From: a virus
IMG/VR virus record: IMGVR_UViG_3300034072_001830
Coordinates: 1-39,723 of that record
Reading direction: 5' to 3' (one strand)
Length of the DNA stretch: 39,723 bases
The stretch's first letter is position 1, and each line of letters starts with the position of its first letter. Positions 31,188 through 38,723 of the stretch are shown one piece after another. The position numbers and the translations under genes were made by a program. The notes below the pieces were generated by a model. The model saw only the letters and a list, made by a program, of their open reading frames with translations, did no database searches and was not told the DNA's origin.

Positions 31188-31626
31188 CCATGCCGGCTAG
31201 CCTGCCTGCCTCCTTCTTCGGTATCTTCAGAAGGACGCTCTTGACCCGAGCGAATGCGCCGGAGACGGCGAGACGAAGAGCCGAGCGCTCCACGAGTTCG
31301 CCCATGATCTTGCGGCGCTTGATCCGCGTCAGTGCGATCTGCTCACCGCGAAGGTGTGCAAGCTGAATTTCGGGATCGTCGCTGTCGGGGACGGTGTCGA
31401 TCTCCTTCGTGCGGCCGGCTGCCTGGTCACGGAGATGCTGGATGTAGGCGACGCGGCAGACGTCGAGGTCGGCATCGGTCAGCGCCTTGCTGTTCACGGT
31501 CGTCGGGAAGACGCCCTTGCCGAACAGCTCGCGGACCGAACGCTCGGAAAGGTCCAGATGTCGGCCTAGAGCAGCCTGCGTGAGTTTCTTGGGTTTCGGA
31601 GCGTTTGGCGTGGTTTTCGGTGCCAT
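31048..31626 (-). CDS. Small terminase subunit (Nu1-like), 192 residues
   Basis: ATG 31626 follows GGAG with a 7-base spacer. The product starts MAPKTTPNAPKPKKLTQAA and has an N-terminal HTH (ALGRHLDLSERSVRELFGKGV). A helical middle (DPEIQLAHLRGEQIALTRIKRRKI) and acidic C-terminus follow, which is the Nu1 layout. It recognises the phage packaging site and brings the large subunit to it. It is the first gene of the late structural block and its stop overlaps the large subunit. Confidence 0.85.
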   Translation of the reverse strand: MAPKTTPNAPKPKKLTQAALGRHLDLSERSVRELFGKGVFPTTVNSKALTDADLDVCRVAYIQHLRDQAAGRTKEIDTVPDSDDPEIQLAHLRGEQIALTRIKRRKIMGELVERSALRLAVSGAFARVKSVLLKIPKKEAGRLAGMDDEIAIREHLDDLIHEALEELASTPVESIGEETDPNELEADDDIEE

Positions 31627-32065
31627 ACGACGCTCCAGACGCGATTTCAGGGGGATTTACAGACCTTGTCGACGCCGTACGTCGCTGCTTTTTGGCGGAG
31701 GTGCCGGGTATCTGACCTTCCCCAACACCCAAGGCGCGCCCATTTTTCCAGCCTCATCGTCATGGCGACGCGGCGGCGGAGCCCCCTATGCGAAAAATTT
31801 TCAAATCAGTGGACCCCCGCGCCTCCGGGCCCCGTGATGCAAAATGCCGACCGGAAGGACCCACTCTGTTGACAAGCAATGACTACGCTCACGTTGTCAG
31901 CAAAGTTGGGTTTCCGATGACCTGACAAGGCATTCACGGGAGGGGCAGGGACGGCCGCCAGATGGGGTCAACGGCATGCCGATGATGTTAGGTATGGCCG
32001 ACGTCAAGGCGAAAACGAGGGAACGGTAGCGCCGACGCCGGCCTCTGGCATGACGCCAGAAACAG

Positions 32066-32094
32066 AAAACCCGGCGCTCTTGTGGAGGCCGGGT
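32066..32094 (-). terminator. Weak intrinsic terminator
   Basis: On the minus strand ACCCGGC pairs with GCCGGGT (stem arms 32088-32094 and 32069-32075) with a 12-base loop, followed by TTTTCTGTTT. It lies downstream of the stronger terminator at 32213-32237 and before the small terminase gene. Confidence 0.5.
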
Positions 32095-32212
32095 CGCAAT
32101 TCCTGCTGTTATCAAAAAAGGTGCCCTGGTGGCTCCCATGCGTCAAGCCTGTCGTTTTCGCCGGCAGGAATATTGAAGACGTCACACCTGGGTGAAGATA
32201 TCCCCGGACAGC

Positions 32213-32237
32213 AAAAAGCCCCCGGTCAAGGGGGCTT
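32213..32237 (-). terminator. Intrinsic terminator after the 32264-32740 gene
   Basis: AAGCCCCC and GGGGGCTT form an 8-bp stem (32216-32223 with 32230-32237), loop of 6, and a T-run of five follows on the minus strand. It lies 27 bases after the stop of the upstream early gene. Confidence 0.75.
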
Positions 32238-32263
32238 CGGTGGGCTGCGTGGGGTGACGTCGG

Positions 32264-32740
32264 TCAGGCGAGTTCTGGTTCCTTCAGCTCTTCGACGACG
32301 GCTTTGAGCAACTGGAAAGCCTCGAAATATACGTTGCGATAGTCCTCGTCGAGCCGGTCAGCAGCAGTCTTCAGAACGTCAGGGTTGATGTCGAGATGGC
32401 AGTCATCGCGGACCAGATCGTGGTCTTCATCGAGCCATTCCAGTGTGCTGCCGACGATTTCGCCGTCAACGGCGACGTCGAACGCGACGTGCCGCGGCAG
32501 GTCGTCGGACGCCTCTACGAATTTGGCGTTAACGATGCTGAGGCGGTTTGAGATAGAGGCCTCGATCTCCATGCCATCCATGAATTCATCAACCGTCTTT
32601 TCAAGGGCCTCGGCCGCCTGCTCGATCGACGCGTATCCAGCGTCCTTCACATATGCGAGCGCTGCGTCCGCTTCTGTCGCGCCATTGTATGCTCCGAACG
32701 GGGTGCCGTTTGCGGAGATGTTCCAGGTCTTCGTTGTCAT
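32264..32740 (-). CDS. Early phage protein A, 158 residues, under operator 32821-32839
   Basis: ATG 32740 follows AAAGGAAAG; longer forms run into the operator region. The protein starts MTTKTWNISANGTPFGAYNG and has the segment KDAGYASIEQAAEALEKTV. This resembles ADAGYESLEDAAEKHISGQ in the 33270-33815 protein, so the two share a short domain. The C-terminal part is acidic with EWLDEDHDLVRDDCHLDINPD. No known family is recognised. The gene has a leader and operator very like those of the 33930-34475 gene and ends at a terminator, so it is its own transcription unit. Confidence 0.6.
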   Translation of the reverse strand: MTTKTWNISANGTPFGAYNGATEADAALAYVKDAGYASIEQAAEALEKTVDEFMDGMEIEASISNRLSIVNAKFVEASDDLPRHVAFDVAVDGEIVGSTLEWLDEDHDLVRDDCHLDINPDVLKTAADRLDEDYRNVYFEAFQLLKAVVEELKEPELA

Positions 32741-32820
32741 GTTCTTTCCTTTCGTGTTCGCCGGGTTCCAGTCGGCGGTGTCAGACGGACCGTTCCGCTG
32801 CTCACAATTCAATAGTGCTC

Positions 32821-32839
32821 TGTATCCCTGACGGATACA
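32821..32839. promoter_or_regulatory. Operator copy 1: TGTATCC-N5-GGATACA
   Basis: Perfect inverted repeat TGTATCC-CTGAC-GGATACA, 81 bases upstream of the gene start at 32740. An identical pair of arms with a different 5-base centre lies at 34558-34576 before the 34475 gene. Upstream of both is a similar block containing GGGTTAT (32873-32879 and 34621-34627, plus-strand reading). It is probably the site of a phage repressor. Confidence 0.7.
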
Positions 32840-32997
32840 AGCGCCGGAAGAAAAAAAGTGAGTGTTGACAATGGGTTATAAAAATAACTGTTGCAAATCC
32901 TCAGCCTGTCAACGAACTTTTTTCGTGGTGAAGGGCGGATGCGGCTCAATATCCGCCAGCGGGAAAACCACCGGCGGATAGAATGCAGCATCGGGTG

Positions 32998-33273
32998 TCA
33001 GGCAGCGGGTTGGACGTCATATCCGGCGGCTGCGACGATGGTTGTCAGCCTCGTGATAACGTAGCGCTCGATAGGCGACAGGATCGCGTCCGGGACGTTT
33101 CGGACTGACGATGGCTTGCGGTAGGACTTGATGGTCAAGGGGGCCACGCCTGCGATGATTGCGGCTGCCTTGTAGTCAAGGCAGCCGACGTCGAGCAGGA
33201 ATGCTAGACGTTCTTGCGACGTCATCTCCGAGCCGTCTGGGCGACGATAGAGGGTGTTGCGGTTCAATATCAT
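32998..33273 (-). CDS. Small HTH-like protein, 91 residues
   Basis: ATG 33273 overlaps the stop of the preceding gene (ATGA) and is preceded by a purine-rich AAAGGGG. The protein begins MILNRNTLYRRPDGSEMTS. Residues about 34-54 (YKAAAIIAGVAPLTIKSYRK) look like an HTH: helix, turn, recognition helix, basic end. It may be a small DNA-binding regulator of the early region, possibly a reader of the TGTATCC operators, but no family is recognised and the operator link is a guess. Confidence 0.5.
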   Translation of the reverse strand: MILNRNTLYRRPDGSEMTSQERLAFLLDVGCLDYKAAAIIAGVAPLTIKSYRKPSSVRNVPDAILSPIERYVITRLTTIVAAAGYDVQPAA

Positions 33274-33815
33274 TGGCCACCCCTTTCGTAAACGATGAGA
33301 GCTTCCACAATCGTGTCCGCCTTCACCCACGCAACGCTGCCGTTCTCGCAGAGACCGACCCGGCCATGTTCGGGAACGACGACGGCGAACAGTTCTCCAG
33401 CACGAAGTCCATCCTCACCATATACGGGTACGAGGCGCGGCTCGATGCCGGGTACATCCTCGACGTCGAGGACTTCGACGAAGCTGGGGATCACGCCGTC
33501 ACGAGAAAGATCACTGAGCAGGGCTTCTCCGACGGCCCAGAGCGGCACTGGTTTCGGCGCGCCGTATTTCCAGGCTACGTCGCCGACGACGCCCAACGGC
33601 CTGCAGTCCACACCCTTTACGAATTGCCAGATCGATTGTCCGGAGATGTGCTTCTCCGCAGCGTCTTCCAGGCTTTCGTAACCGGCGTCTGCGCAGCACT
33701 GCTCAATCGCGTCAATCTTGTCGCTGGCGATGTATACGACCCCCGCCTCGTCAGGGCACCTGATGACGAATGCACGGTTCCTGATGCCAACGGTTTCCAC
33801 GGTTTTCTGAAGCAT
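33270..33815 (-). CDS. Early phage protein B, 181 residues
   Basis: ATG 33815 follows AAGGAAAG; the earlier ATG of the long frame lacks this. The protein starts MLQKTVETVGIRNRAFVIR, has the short motif ADAGYESLEDAAEKHISGQ shared with protein A, and ends with strand-rich parts (LRAGELFAVVVPEHGRVGL). No function is recognised. It is coupled to the small HTH gene that follows. Its leader contains a TGGAACC element also present before neighbouring early genes. Confidence 0.55.
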   Translation of the reverse strand: MLQKTVETVGIRNRAFVIRCPDEAGVVYIASDKIDAIEQCCADAGYESLEDAAEKHISGQSIWQFVKGVDCRPLGVVGDVAWKYGAPKPVPLWAVGEALLSDLSRDGVIPSFVEVLDVEDVPGIEPRLVPVYGEDGLRAGELFAVVVPEHGRVGLCENGSVAWVKADTIVEALIVYERGGQ

Positions 33816-33929
33816 GTCTTCTTTCCTTATGATGCCCCTCGGGGCGCTGCTATTGTGGGGACCAGGTTCCAGATGCTCCCCAATGTCGCCACCGAAGCCG
33901 GTGACGACAGAATGAAGCATCGACGTCGA

Positions 33930-34475
33930 TCACATCATCCAGCGGACAATCTCGACGCCGAGGTCGTCTTCGTAGGTCAGCCAGTCGGTCGCCCAGGACA
34001 TCTCGTCGCCTTCTGCCGTCGTCACCGTGACGAGCAGCGGCCGAAGGACCTGACCGACGGTATCGTGGGTGGCCGGGAGGTTGAATGCGGTTGCCACGAC
34101 GTCAACATGCTGGAAGCCACGGATCGTCTGACCCTCGTGGATCGTCAGCTCGTTCGTATTGATCTTGACGACACCGCTGTTCGTCATCTGCCAGCCCGCA
34201 TTGAACTCGCTGCGGAAGATGTCGAGGACTTCTTCGATACCGTCAGCGCCGACGGCAGCCGATGCGCTCAGGAGTTCGATGACGGCAAATTCGAGGGCTT
34301 CGACGCACATGTGCATCGGGTGGGTCTTGATCAGGCCGACCAGTTCGTCGCGGGCGTCGTCGAAAGCGATCTGGCGATCGATGGCGGCTTCGCGCTCGGC
34401 GGCGGCGATCTCGTCGGCTGCGGTGACCGGGATGTAGAGGTAGGTGGCTTCGGTGGCTACATTCAGCTGGTACAT
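33930..34475 (-). CDS. Early phage protein C, 181 residues, under operator 34558-34576
   Basis: ATG 34475 follows CAGGAAG. The protein begins MYQLNVATEATYLYIPVTA, has helical charged parts (ADEIAAAEREAAIDRQIAF) and ends WATDWLTYEDDLGVEIVRW. It has no recognised family. The upstream region shares with protein A's gene the operator, the GGGTTAT block and a leader GATTGGAACCCGACGCAC (protein A: GACTGGAACCCGGCGAAC). The two genes therefore carry a duplicated control unit although their products differ. Confidence 0.55.
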   Translation of the reverse strand: MYQLNVATEATYLYIPVTAADEIAAAEREAAIDRQIAFDDARDELVGLIKTHPMHMCVEALEFAVIELLSASAAVGADGIEEVLDIFRSEFNAGWQMTNSGVVKINTNELTIHEGQTIRGFQHVDVVATAFNLPATHDTVGQVLRPLLVTVTTAEGDEMSWATDWLTYEDDLGVEIVRWMM

Positions 34476-34557
34476 GTCTTCATCTTCCTGAGTGCGTCGG
34501 GTTCCAATCGACGATGGCCGGGGTGGGTTTGTTGCCGTCCATATGAAGATGATTGTA

Positions 34558-34576
34558 TGTATCCTTGGGGGATACA
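34558..34576. promoter_or_regulatory. Operator copy 2: TGTATCC-N5-GGATACA
   Basis: Perfect inverted repeat TGTATCC-TTGGG-GGATACA, 83 bases before the start at 34475. The arms are identical to copy 1 at 32821-32839, and the distance to the gene is nearly the same (81 there). Confidence 0.7.
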
Positions 34577-34687
34577 AGTAGTTTTTCATGAAAAACAGGA
34601 GGAAAAATAAGTATTGTTTTGGGTTATGTTATTCGGAGCGGAAATGTAAACAAGATTTTTATCTGGAATCCTTCGATTACTTGCAGT

Positions 34688-34963
34688 CTACCGGCGGTAT
34701 TCGGGCATGCAGAAGGGGGCATTCCGCTGATCCTTGGCATCAATCAGCTTTGACAAGGCGTCGCCAAACTCATTCAGGGTGGTGGCCTCAATGGTCACGT
34801 GGTTTTGGCGGTCGCATGAAGCCCATTCTGCGATGAACTCAGCGATCTCGGTCACGGTCACGGGGCCGCCCGATCCGACATCCCAGGCTCCGCGATCGTG
34901 CAGGTAACCGGTCAGGTCGGCGGCAAGCTGGGTGACGTCGATCGGAGCGAGGTGTCGGATCAT
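34688..34963 (-). CDS. Early phage protein, 91 residues, last gene of the overlapping chain
   Basis: ATG 34963 overlaps the stop of the gene upstream (ATGA). The product begins MIRHLAPIDVTQLAADLTG, predicted mostly helical, with TEIAEFIAEWASCDR and TLNEFGDALSKLID. No family is recognised. It is the last of seven early genes read as one message from 37731 and is followed by an AT-rich gap with operator copy 2. Confidence 0.55.
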   Translation of the reverse strand: MIRHLAPIDVTQLAADLTGYLHDRGAWDVGSGGPVTVTEIAEFIAEWASCDRQNHVTIEATTLNEFGDALSKLIDAKDQRNAPFCMPEYRR

Positions 34964-35367
34964 GCCGCCTCGCTTTCCTTGTTTTCGCACTTCGGCACCC
35001 GCTCACCCGACCGAACCTTCTTTACCAGCTCTACGAGGACATCCTCGCGTCGCAGACGGTATTCGCTGCCGTTGACGACATATGTCTGGTGGTCGCGCAG
35101 GAACGCTTTGATGCCGAGCCGGATGGCCTCGAAATCGGCAAGCGAATGGTTCTTCGAGAGACAGAGCTTTTTGATGTCATCTTCAACTACGGAGACCGAG
35201 AGCAATTCGGACCCGAGAACGGCGTTGGTGCTGCCGTAAGCCGAGATCGGCAGCGAGAACGAATCTGGCAGCGCCCCGAACGTGAAGTGGACGCGCATGG
35301 TCTCGTAATCGACTGTGAGATCGTTGGGCTGGCGGTTGGTGCTGATTTTGGTGTCGATGTCGGTCAT
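34960..35367 (-). CDS. Early phage protein, 135 residues
   Basis: The product begins MTDIDTKISTNRQPNDLTV and contains LSVSVVEDDIKKLCLSKNH and a charged helical C-terminal half (DFEAIRLGIKAFLRDHQ, LVELVKKVRSGERV). No family is recognised. Both ends overlap neighbours by ATGA, so it is translated together with them. Confidence 0.55.
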   Translation of the reverse strand: MTDIDTKISTNRQPNDLTVDYETMRVHFTFGALPDSFSLPISAYGSTNAVLGSELLSVSVVEDDIKKLCLSKNHSLADFEAIRLGIKAFLRDHQTYVVNGSEYRLRREDVLVELVKKVRSGERVPKCENKESEAA

Positions 35368-35561
35368 AGGTGCTCACTTTCGGATGGCAGCTCATGGTGC
35401 CAGGGGGATTGGATGATCGCCGGAGCGATGTAGGTGCGCTCCTCGGTGGGCAGCGGAAGCAAGGCAACAGCCGCGGACAACCGCTCTGCTTTCTCACGCG
35501 CCGCCGCCAAGGTCGCCTTGCCGCGCTCAGTGTCGAAGAACGGTGCGGTCCTGAAGCTCAT
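35364..35561 (-). CDS. Very small early protein, 65 residues
   Basis: ATG 35561 follows AGGAGG, and also overlaps the previous stop (ATGA). The product, MSFRTAPFFDTERGKATLA..., is amphipathic helical in its middle (AAREKAERLSAAVALL). It has no recognised family and is part of the coupled early operon. Confidence 0.5.
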   Translation of the reverse strand: MSFRTAPFFDTERGKATLAAAREKAERLSAAVALLPLPTEERTYIAPAIIQSPWHHELPSESEHL

Positions 35562-35800
35562 GGCTGCCTCCTGACCCAGACGTCGCATTTCTTCGTCACC
35601 AGGATCGCCGTGGAGGAGAACCGGGGGATCGAACGCTCGGACGCGCAGGCCCATTCTGTTCTGTTGAGGGTGAAGGTGTCGCCGTCGCCGAGGAGACGAC
35701 GGTATTCGGGAACGGGCATGCCCATTGCGATCCAGGCAATGAACCCGATGGCGATGATGGTGGCAGCGCCTGCAAGATCGGATTTGGGGAAGAGGGTCAT
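35558..35800 (-). CDS. Small membrane protein, 80 residues
   Basis: ATG 35800 follows GGAGGAGA. Residues about 9-28 (LAGAATIIAIGFIAWIAMGM) form a membrane helix, followed by a hydrophilic domain with TFTLNRTEWACASER and a C-terminal CDVWVRRQ. Short proteins with this pattern occur in rhizobial phages without a known role. It is coupled at both ends by ATGA overlaps. Confidence 0.55.
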   Translation of the reverse strand: MTLFPKSDLAGAATIIAIGFIAWIAMGMPVPEYRRLLGDGDTFTLNRTEWACASERSIPRFSSTAILVTKKCDVWVRRQP

Positions 35801-36171
35801 GTACGTCTCCTCCCTACCGGCCACATGGGAGACCATCTTTCGATCACGGTGACGCTACCGTCGGCATGCACCTCCGTGGTCACTTCCGGGTCGAACTTGG
35901 GGCGCTCGTAGACGAGGCCGACGTCGGCGGCCGTTGGACCTGCCGCGGCAATCTCGCAATCCGCCCACTGGATTTCGAACTCGGCTTCGTAGGCAGCATC
36001 CTTGTCGAAGCCCACGGGACCGGCGGCGTCACGGCGGCCGACATATCCGGCGCGGTATTCCCGAAGGTCGTTGAGGTAACGCTGGGCGCACACATAGCAA
36101 CCGCCTTCGTAGCCGTCGCATCCGCCATATTCGTAGCTATCGGGATCGGGACGTCGGAGAGCAGTCGTCAT
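35797..36171 (-). CDS. Early phage protein with N-terminal cysteines, 124 residues
   Basis: The product starts MTTALRRPDPDSYEYGGCD, with cysteines C18, C25 and C28 (GCDGYEGGCYVCAQRY) that may bind a metal. It continues with acidic helical parts (DKDAAYEAEFEIQWADCE) and strands (EVHADGSVTVIERW). No family is recognised. Starts and stops overlap its neighbours (ATGA). Confidence 0.55.
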   Translation of the reverse strand: MTTALRRPDPDSYEYGGCDGYEGGCYVCAQRYLNDLREYRAGYVGRRDAAGPVGFDKDAAYEAEFEIQWADCEIAAAGPTAADVGLVYERPKFDPEVTTEVHADGSVTVIERWSPMWPVGRRRT

Positions 36172-37124
36172 GCCACCCTCCTTCCCATGACCTCAGACAG
36201 CGTCTCCACCGTCTTCTGAAATGCCGACTTCGCCCGGAGGTCGAGACGACGGCCGGCGGCGTTCAGTTCGTCCAGCGCCTTCCTGAAGCGATCCTCGGAC
36301 AGCACCGCAAGCGCTGAGCGGCCATGGCGCTCGACGAGGTCGGCGTCGGTCAGCTTGACGGAGCCGCGGCCGAACAGACCTGGCTTGGTTCCCTTGCGGG
36401 CGTCGTGGGAGACCTTGCGACGGATGGCGCGGCTGCCGTGCTCGTGGGCGCTCTCGGCGACGAGATCGATGCCAAGCATCTCGTTCGTGTTGGCGCGCTT
36501 CATCAGAATGTTGTCGCGCCGAACGATATTCGACGGGTGTCGCTTGATGATCGCCTGCGACGTCACGTATTTCTTGAGGTCTTCCTCGGTCGTGTTCGAG
36601 AAGTTGAACGCGTAGTAGGCGGCGATGGCAGCGCTACGTTCCTCACGACGCTTCTGGCGGGCGGTAAGCTTCCTTACCCTCGGCTCGATGACGAAGCTCT
36701 CGAGGTCTCCGAGGCTGTGGTTATCCGGGCCGATAGTCAGCAGTTCAGCTTTCTGGATTACGTATTCACGCACCCGATCCATCGACAACTTCACGCCTTC
36801 GCCCCACGACGACGGGGCGTCTACAGGATCGACTTCGTCGGCGAGGAACCGCTTGGCAAACTCGTCGTAGTCCGCCGGATCAACAGCGGCCGATACTGAC
36901 GTGACGGCATCTGTATACAACGATGCCCGATCAATTCCGATATCGGTAGTGTTAAGAGTGATCGTCGCGGGCGCGACGTCACCAAACGATTCCCAGCTAT
37001 CGACCTCATCGTTCACCAAGTTGCTGATCAGGCGCTCGGTGCGCCCGCCCTCAATCTTGAGGTCTTCGGCGAACTCCCGGTAATTCTGATCCCAGTTCGA
37101 CGCTTCGTTGTTTTCAATGTTCAT
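36168..37124 (-). CDS. Early phage protein, 318 residues
   Basis: ATG 37124 follows GAGGGA; the longer frame upstream overlaps the 205-residue gene in another frame. The product starts MNIENNEASNWDQNYREFA and is acidic at first, then basic and helical (VRKLTARQKRREERSAAIA, HGSRAIRRKVSHDARKG), with an end LSEDRFRKALDELNAAGRR. It is the largest product of the early operon. No family is recognised; the basic helical region would suit nucleic-acid binding. Confidence 0.55.
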   Translation of the reverse strand: MNIENNEASNWDQNYREFAEDLKIEGGRTERLISNLVNDEVDSWESFGDVAPATITLNTTDIGIDRASLYTDAVTSVSAAVDPADYDEFAKRFLADEVDPVDAPSSWGEGVKLSMDRVREYVIQKAELLTIGPDNHSLGDLESFVIEPRVRKLTARQKRREERSAAIAAYYAFNFSNTTEEDLKKYVTSQAIIKRHPSNIVRRDNILMKRANTNEMLGIDLVAESAHEHGSRAIRRKVSHDARKGTKPGLFGRGSVKLTDADLVERHGRSALAVLSEDRFRKALDELNAAGRRLDLRAKSAFQKTVETLSEVMGRRVA

Positions 37125-37731
37125 AGTGTTCCCTCGTTTTGTTGTCGTTTCGGATTGCCCGGTTCCGGAGGCGTGATTTCGCCGGCATGGCGAAGATCGG
37201 TGTCTCGGGATCGGGAATGGGGGTGCCGTCGGCCGGCGCTTCCCAGACGGCCATCCTCGCGCCAAGGCGGGGGCTGCGTCGGTAGCCGCGCATGTCGGCG
37301 TAGAGGTCGAGGCCATGGTCTACGATCTCGGCGCAGCGCGTGCGGCGGAGATGGACGTGGGCGGCGATCTGACGGAGCGAGATGCCCGTCGCCCAGAGTT
37401 CGACGATGTGATGTTCGATGTCGGCCGACTTGCAGGCGAGACGCCAGCGTTCCAGGCATGTGCGGTGTTCGATGTTGTGCGGCGTCGTCGGGATGAAGTC
37501 GCGTTCCCCGGATGATGCGCCGCCGCCCATGCCGATGCGGACCATGTCGAGGGCGCGAGCGCCAAGACCGTCCTCGAGCGCAGCGCGGATCGCGAGTGCT
37601 GACTGAAGCCGGTGAGGATCGATGTTTGCGGAGAGCAGTGGATCGGCCGTCACGCGACGGCGTGTCTCGGGAGTTCCGAGATCAATGTCGGGTCGCTTTA
37701 CGACCTTCTTGCTTTTGTTCTTGCGTGCCAC
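37114..37731 (-). CDS. HTH protein at the head of the early operon, 205 residues
   Basis: Start GTG 37731 after GGGGAACG. The N-terminus is basic (MARKNKSKKVVKRPDIDLG). Residues about 116-135 (LWATGISLRQIAAHVHLRR) form a clear HTH, and the C-terminus is basic and low-complexity. It may be a transcription factor of the phage, such as a late activator of the RinA/ArpU kind; only the HTH is seen. It is the first gene after the 37.9 kb leader/attenuator unit and overlaps the next start by 11 bases. Confidence 0.55.
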   Translation of the reverse strand: MARKNKSKKVVKRPDIDLGTPETRRRVTADPLLSANIDPHRLQSALAIRAALEDGLGARALDMVRIGMGGGASSGERDFIPTTPHNIEHRTCLERWRLACKSADIEHHIVELWATGISLRQIAAHVHLRRTRCAEIVDHGLDLYADMRGYRRSPRLGARMAVWEAPADGTPIPDPETPIFAMPAKSRLRNRAIRNDNKTREHYEH

Positions 37732-37869
37732 AGCCGTTCCCCAACATCTGTATTTAACAGAGTCAGGCGACCGGCGGCATTAAGCAAGTATAAAGTGAAA
37801 ATACTAACGATAGTTAACCAATATATACTTAGATAATACGCGATATATAGTTCGGTAATTCTTGAAGCG

Positions 37870-37944
37870 AAAAGGCGCACGGTTATTTTTGGAACCCCCG
37901 TGCGCCTCCAGGAAAGGAATACATGCTCGACGAGCCGCATCCGT
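37870..37944 (-). ncRNA. Predicted short leader RNA ending in a terminator-type hairpin
   Basis: The RNA would start near 37944, downstream of the promoter at 37951-37979. It would end at the hairpin GGCGCACGG/CCGTGCGCC (37898-37906 with 37874-37882, 15-base loop) followed by TTTT (37870-37873). Inside it is a 13-codon frame (ATG 37924 to TAA 37883-37885, M-Y-S-F-P-G-G-A-R-G-F-Q-K) whose stop lies in the hairpin loop. This is the layout of a transcription attenuator or of a small RNA before the early operon. No ribosome site of quality is seen for the small frame. Confidence 0.45.
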
Positions 37945-37950
37945 CTGAGT

Positions 37951-37979
37951 TTTATCCGTCGACGGGGTGCGAGTGTCAA
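37951..37979 (-). promoter_or_regulatory. Predicted sigma70-type promoter for the leader RNA / early operon
   Basis: On the minus strand TTGACA (37974-37979) and GATAAA (37951-37956) are separated by exactly 17 bases. It lies just after the strong terminator of the 38027-38518 gene (37981-38015) and points to the early operon. Confidence 0.6.
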
Positions 37980-37980
37980 G

Positions 37981-38015
37981 AAAAAGCCCCCGGCATCGGA
38001 TGGATGCCGGGGGCT
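37981..38015 (-). terminator. Strong intrinsic terminator
   Basis: AGCCCCCGGCATC pairs with GATGCCGGGGGCT (arms 38003-38015 and 37985-37997), a 13-bp perfect stem with a 5-base loop, followed by five T on the minus strand (37981-37985). It ends the transcript of the 38027-38518 gene. Confidence 0.88.
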
Positions 38016-38026
38016 GATTTAGAGAC

Positions 38027-38518
38027 TTAGAGACCATGGTCTTCGAGATAAGTCTCGAAGACAGGACCGAGGCGCTTGCTCGCCCATGGTGCAAGACGAA
38101 GCACATAGCGCTTCAACTTGCGGACCTCGGCGTCCTCGTCGGGCGTCGAGATCGGGATCGTCACCACGACGCCGCGTTCCGGCTCAGCCACGCCCGCGAG
38201 CTTCTTGGCAGTGCGCGAGTTCATCGCTACTTTCGCTTCCACCGTCAGCTTGTCGTTGACGAGGAGGAGGCGCAAGGTCCAGACGCGCGACACATTGAGC
38301 TGCGACGCACGCGGACCGGACTGCCAGTCGAGCAGCCCGTAGACGTAGTACTCGCAGATCACGCCGCGAGCACGCAGATGCGGTTCGGGTGCACCCGGAA
38401 AGCGCCAGACGCGAAACTTTTCCTCACCTGGCGTGTAGCCGTCGGGATACGACTTTACTACGGGCGTAGGCTTGGGATGCGCCGGACCGGCCGGATGTTG
38501 GGTGTAGGGCTTCGACAT
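38027..38518 (-). CDS. Early phage protein, 163 residues
   Basis: ATG 38518 follows AAGGAG. The product starts MSKPYTQHPAGPAHPKPTP, a proline-rich tail, followed by a beta-rich domain (YYVYGLLDWQSGP, RVWTLRLLLVNDKLTVEAKV, ERGVVVTIPISTPDED) and a helical end (LKRYVLRLAPWASKR). No family is recognised. A TTGACA (38577-38582) upstream may be its -35, but no clear -10 is seen. It forms a single-gene unit with a strong terminator behind it. Confidence 0.55.
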   Translation of the reverse strand: MSKPYTQHPAGPAHPKPTPVVKSYPDGYTPGEEKFRVWRFPGAPEPHLRARGVICEYYVYGLLDWQSGPRASQLNVSRVWTLRLLLVNDKLTVEAKVAMNSRTAKKLAGVAEPERGVVVTIPISTPDEDAEVRKLKRYVLRLAPWASKRLGPVFETYLEDHGL

Positions 38519-38723
38519 CGTCGAACTCCTTTCGCAACCGGCAGGCGGTGAGCCGGTGACCCGTATTGAACGGAAGTGTCAATATGAGTTGTTAGCGCCG
38601 TTCTTTGCGATCGGGGTTCTGCCGTTGCCTTCCTTGTTCCTCCTTCTCCTTGTCTCTGACAGCCTGTTTAAGGCGCTGGTCTGAAAACTCCCTCTACGAG
38701 ATGACCGGCATTTTATCGTTCTG

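Larger units (their letters stand above)
31627..32263. other. Non-coding region before the small terminase gene, possible cos/packaging region
   Basis: About 640 bases without a convincing gene. Between 31780 and 31850 there is TATGCGAAAAATTTTC followed by a very GC-rich stretch (GTGGACCCCCGCGCCTCC), a pattern like cos regions of other Nu1/GpA phages. An inverted pair TTGACAA ... TTGTCA lies at about 31869-31903. Two intrinsic terminators at 32066-32094 and 32213-32237 end transcription from the early side. No promoter for the late strand could be fixed. Confidence 0.4.

Noticed and set aside
31897-32307. Short open frames in the gap before the small terminase gene
   Set aside because: They overlap terminators, occur on both strands and show no protein-like pattern.
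37698-38106. Minus-strand frames of 93 and 100 codons
   Set aside because: They cross the strong terminator and the predicted promoter-hairpin unit and have no ribosome site.
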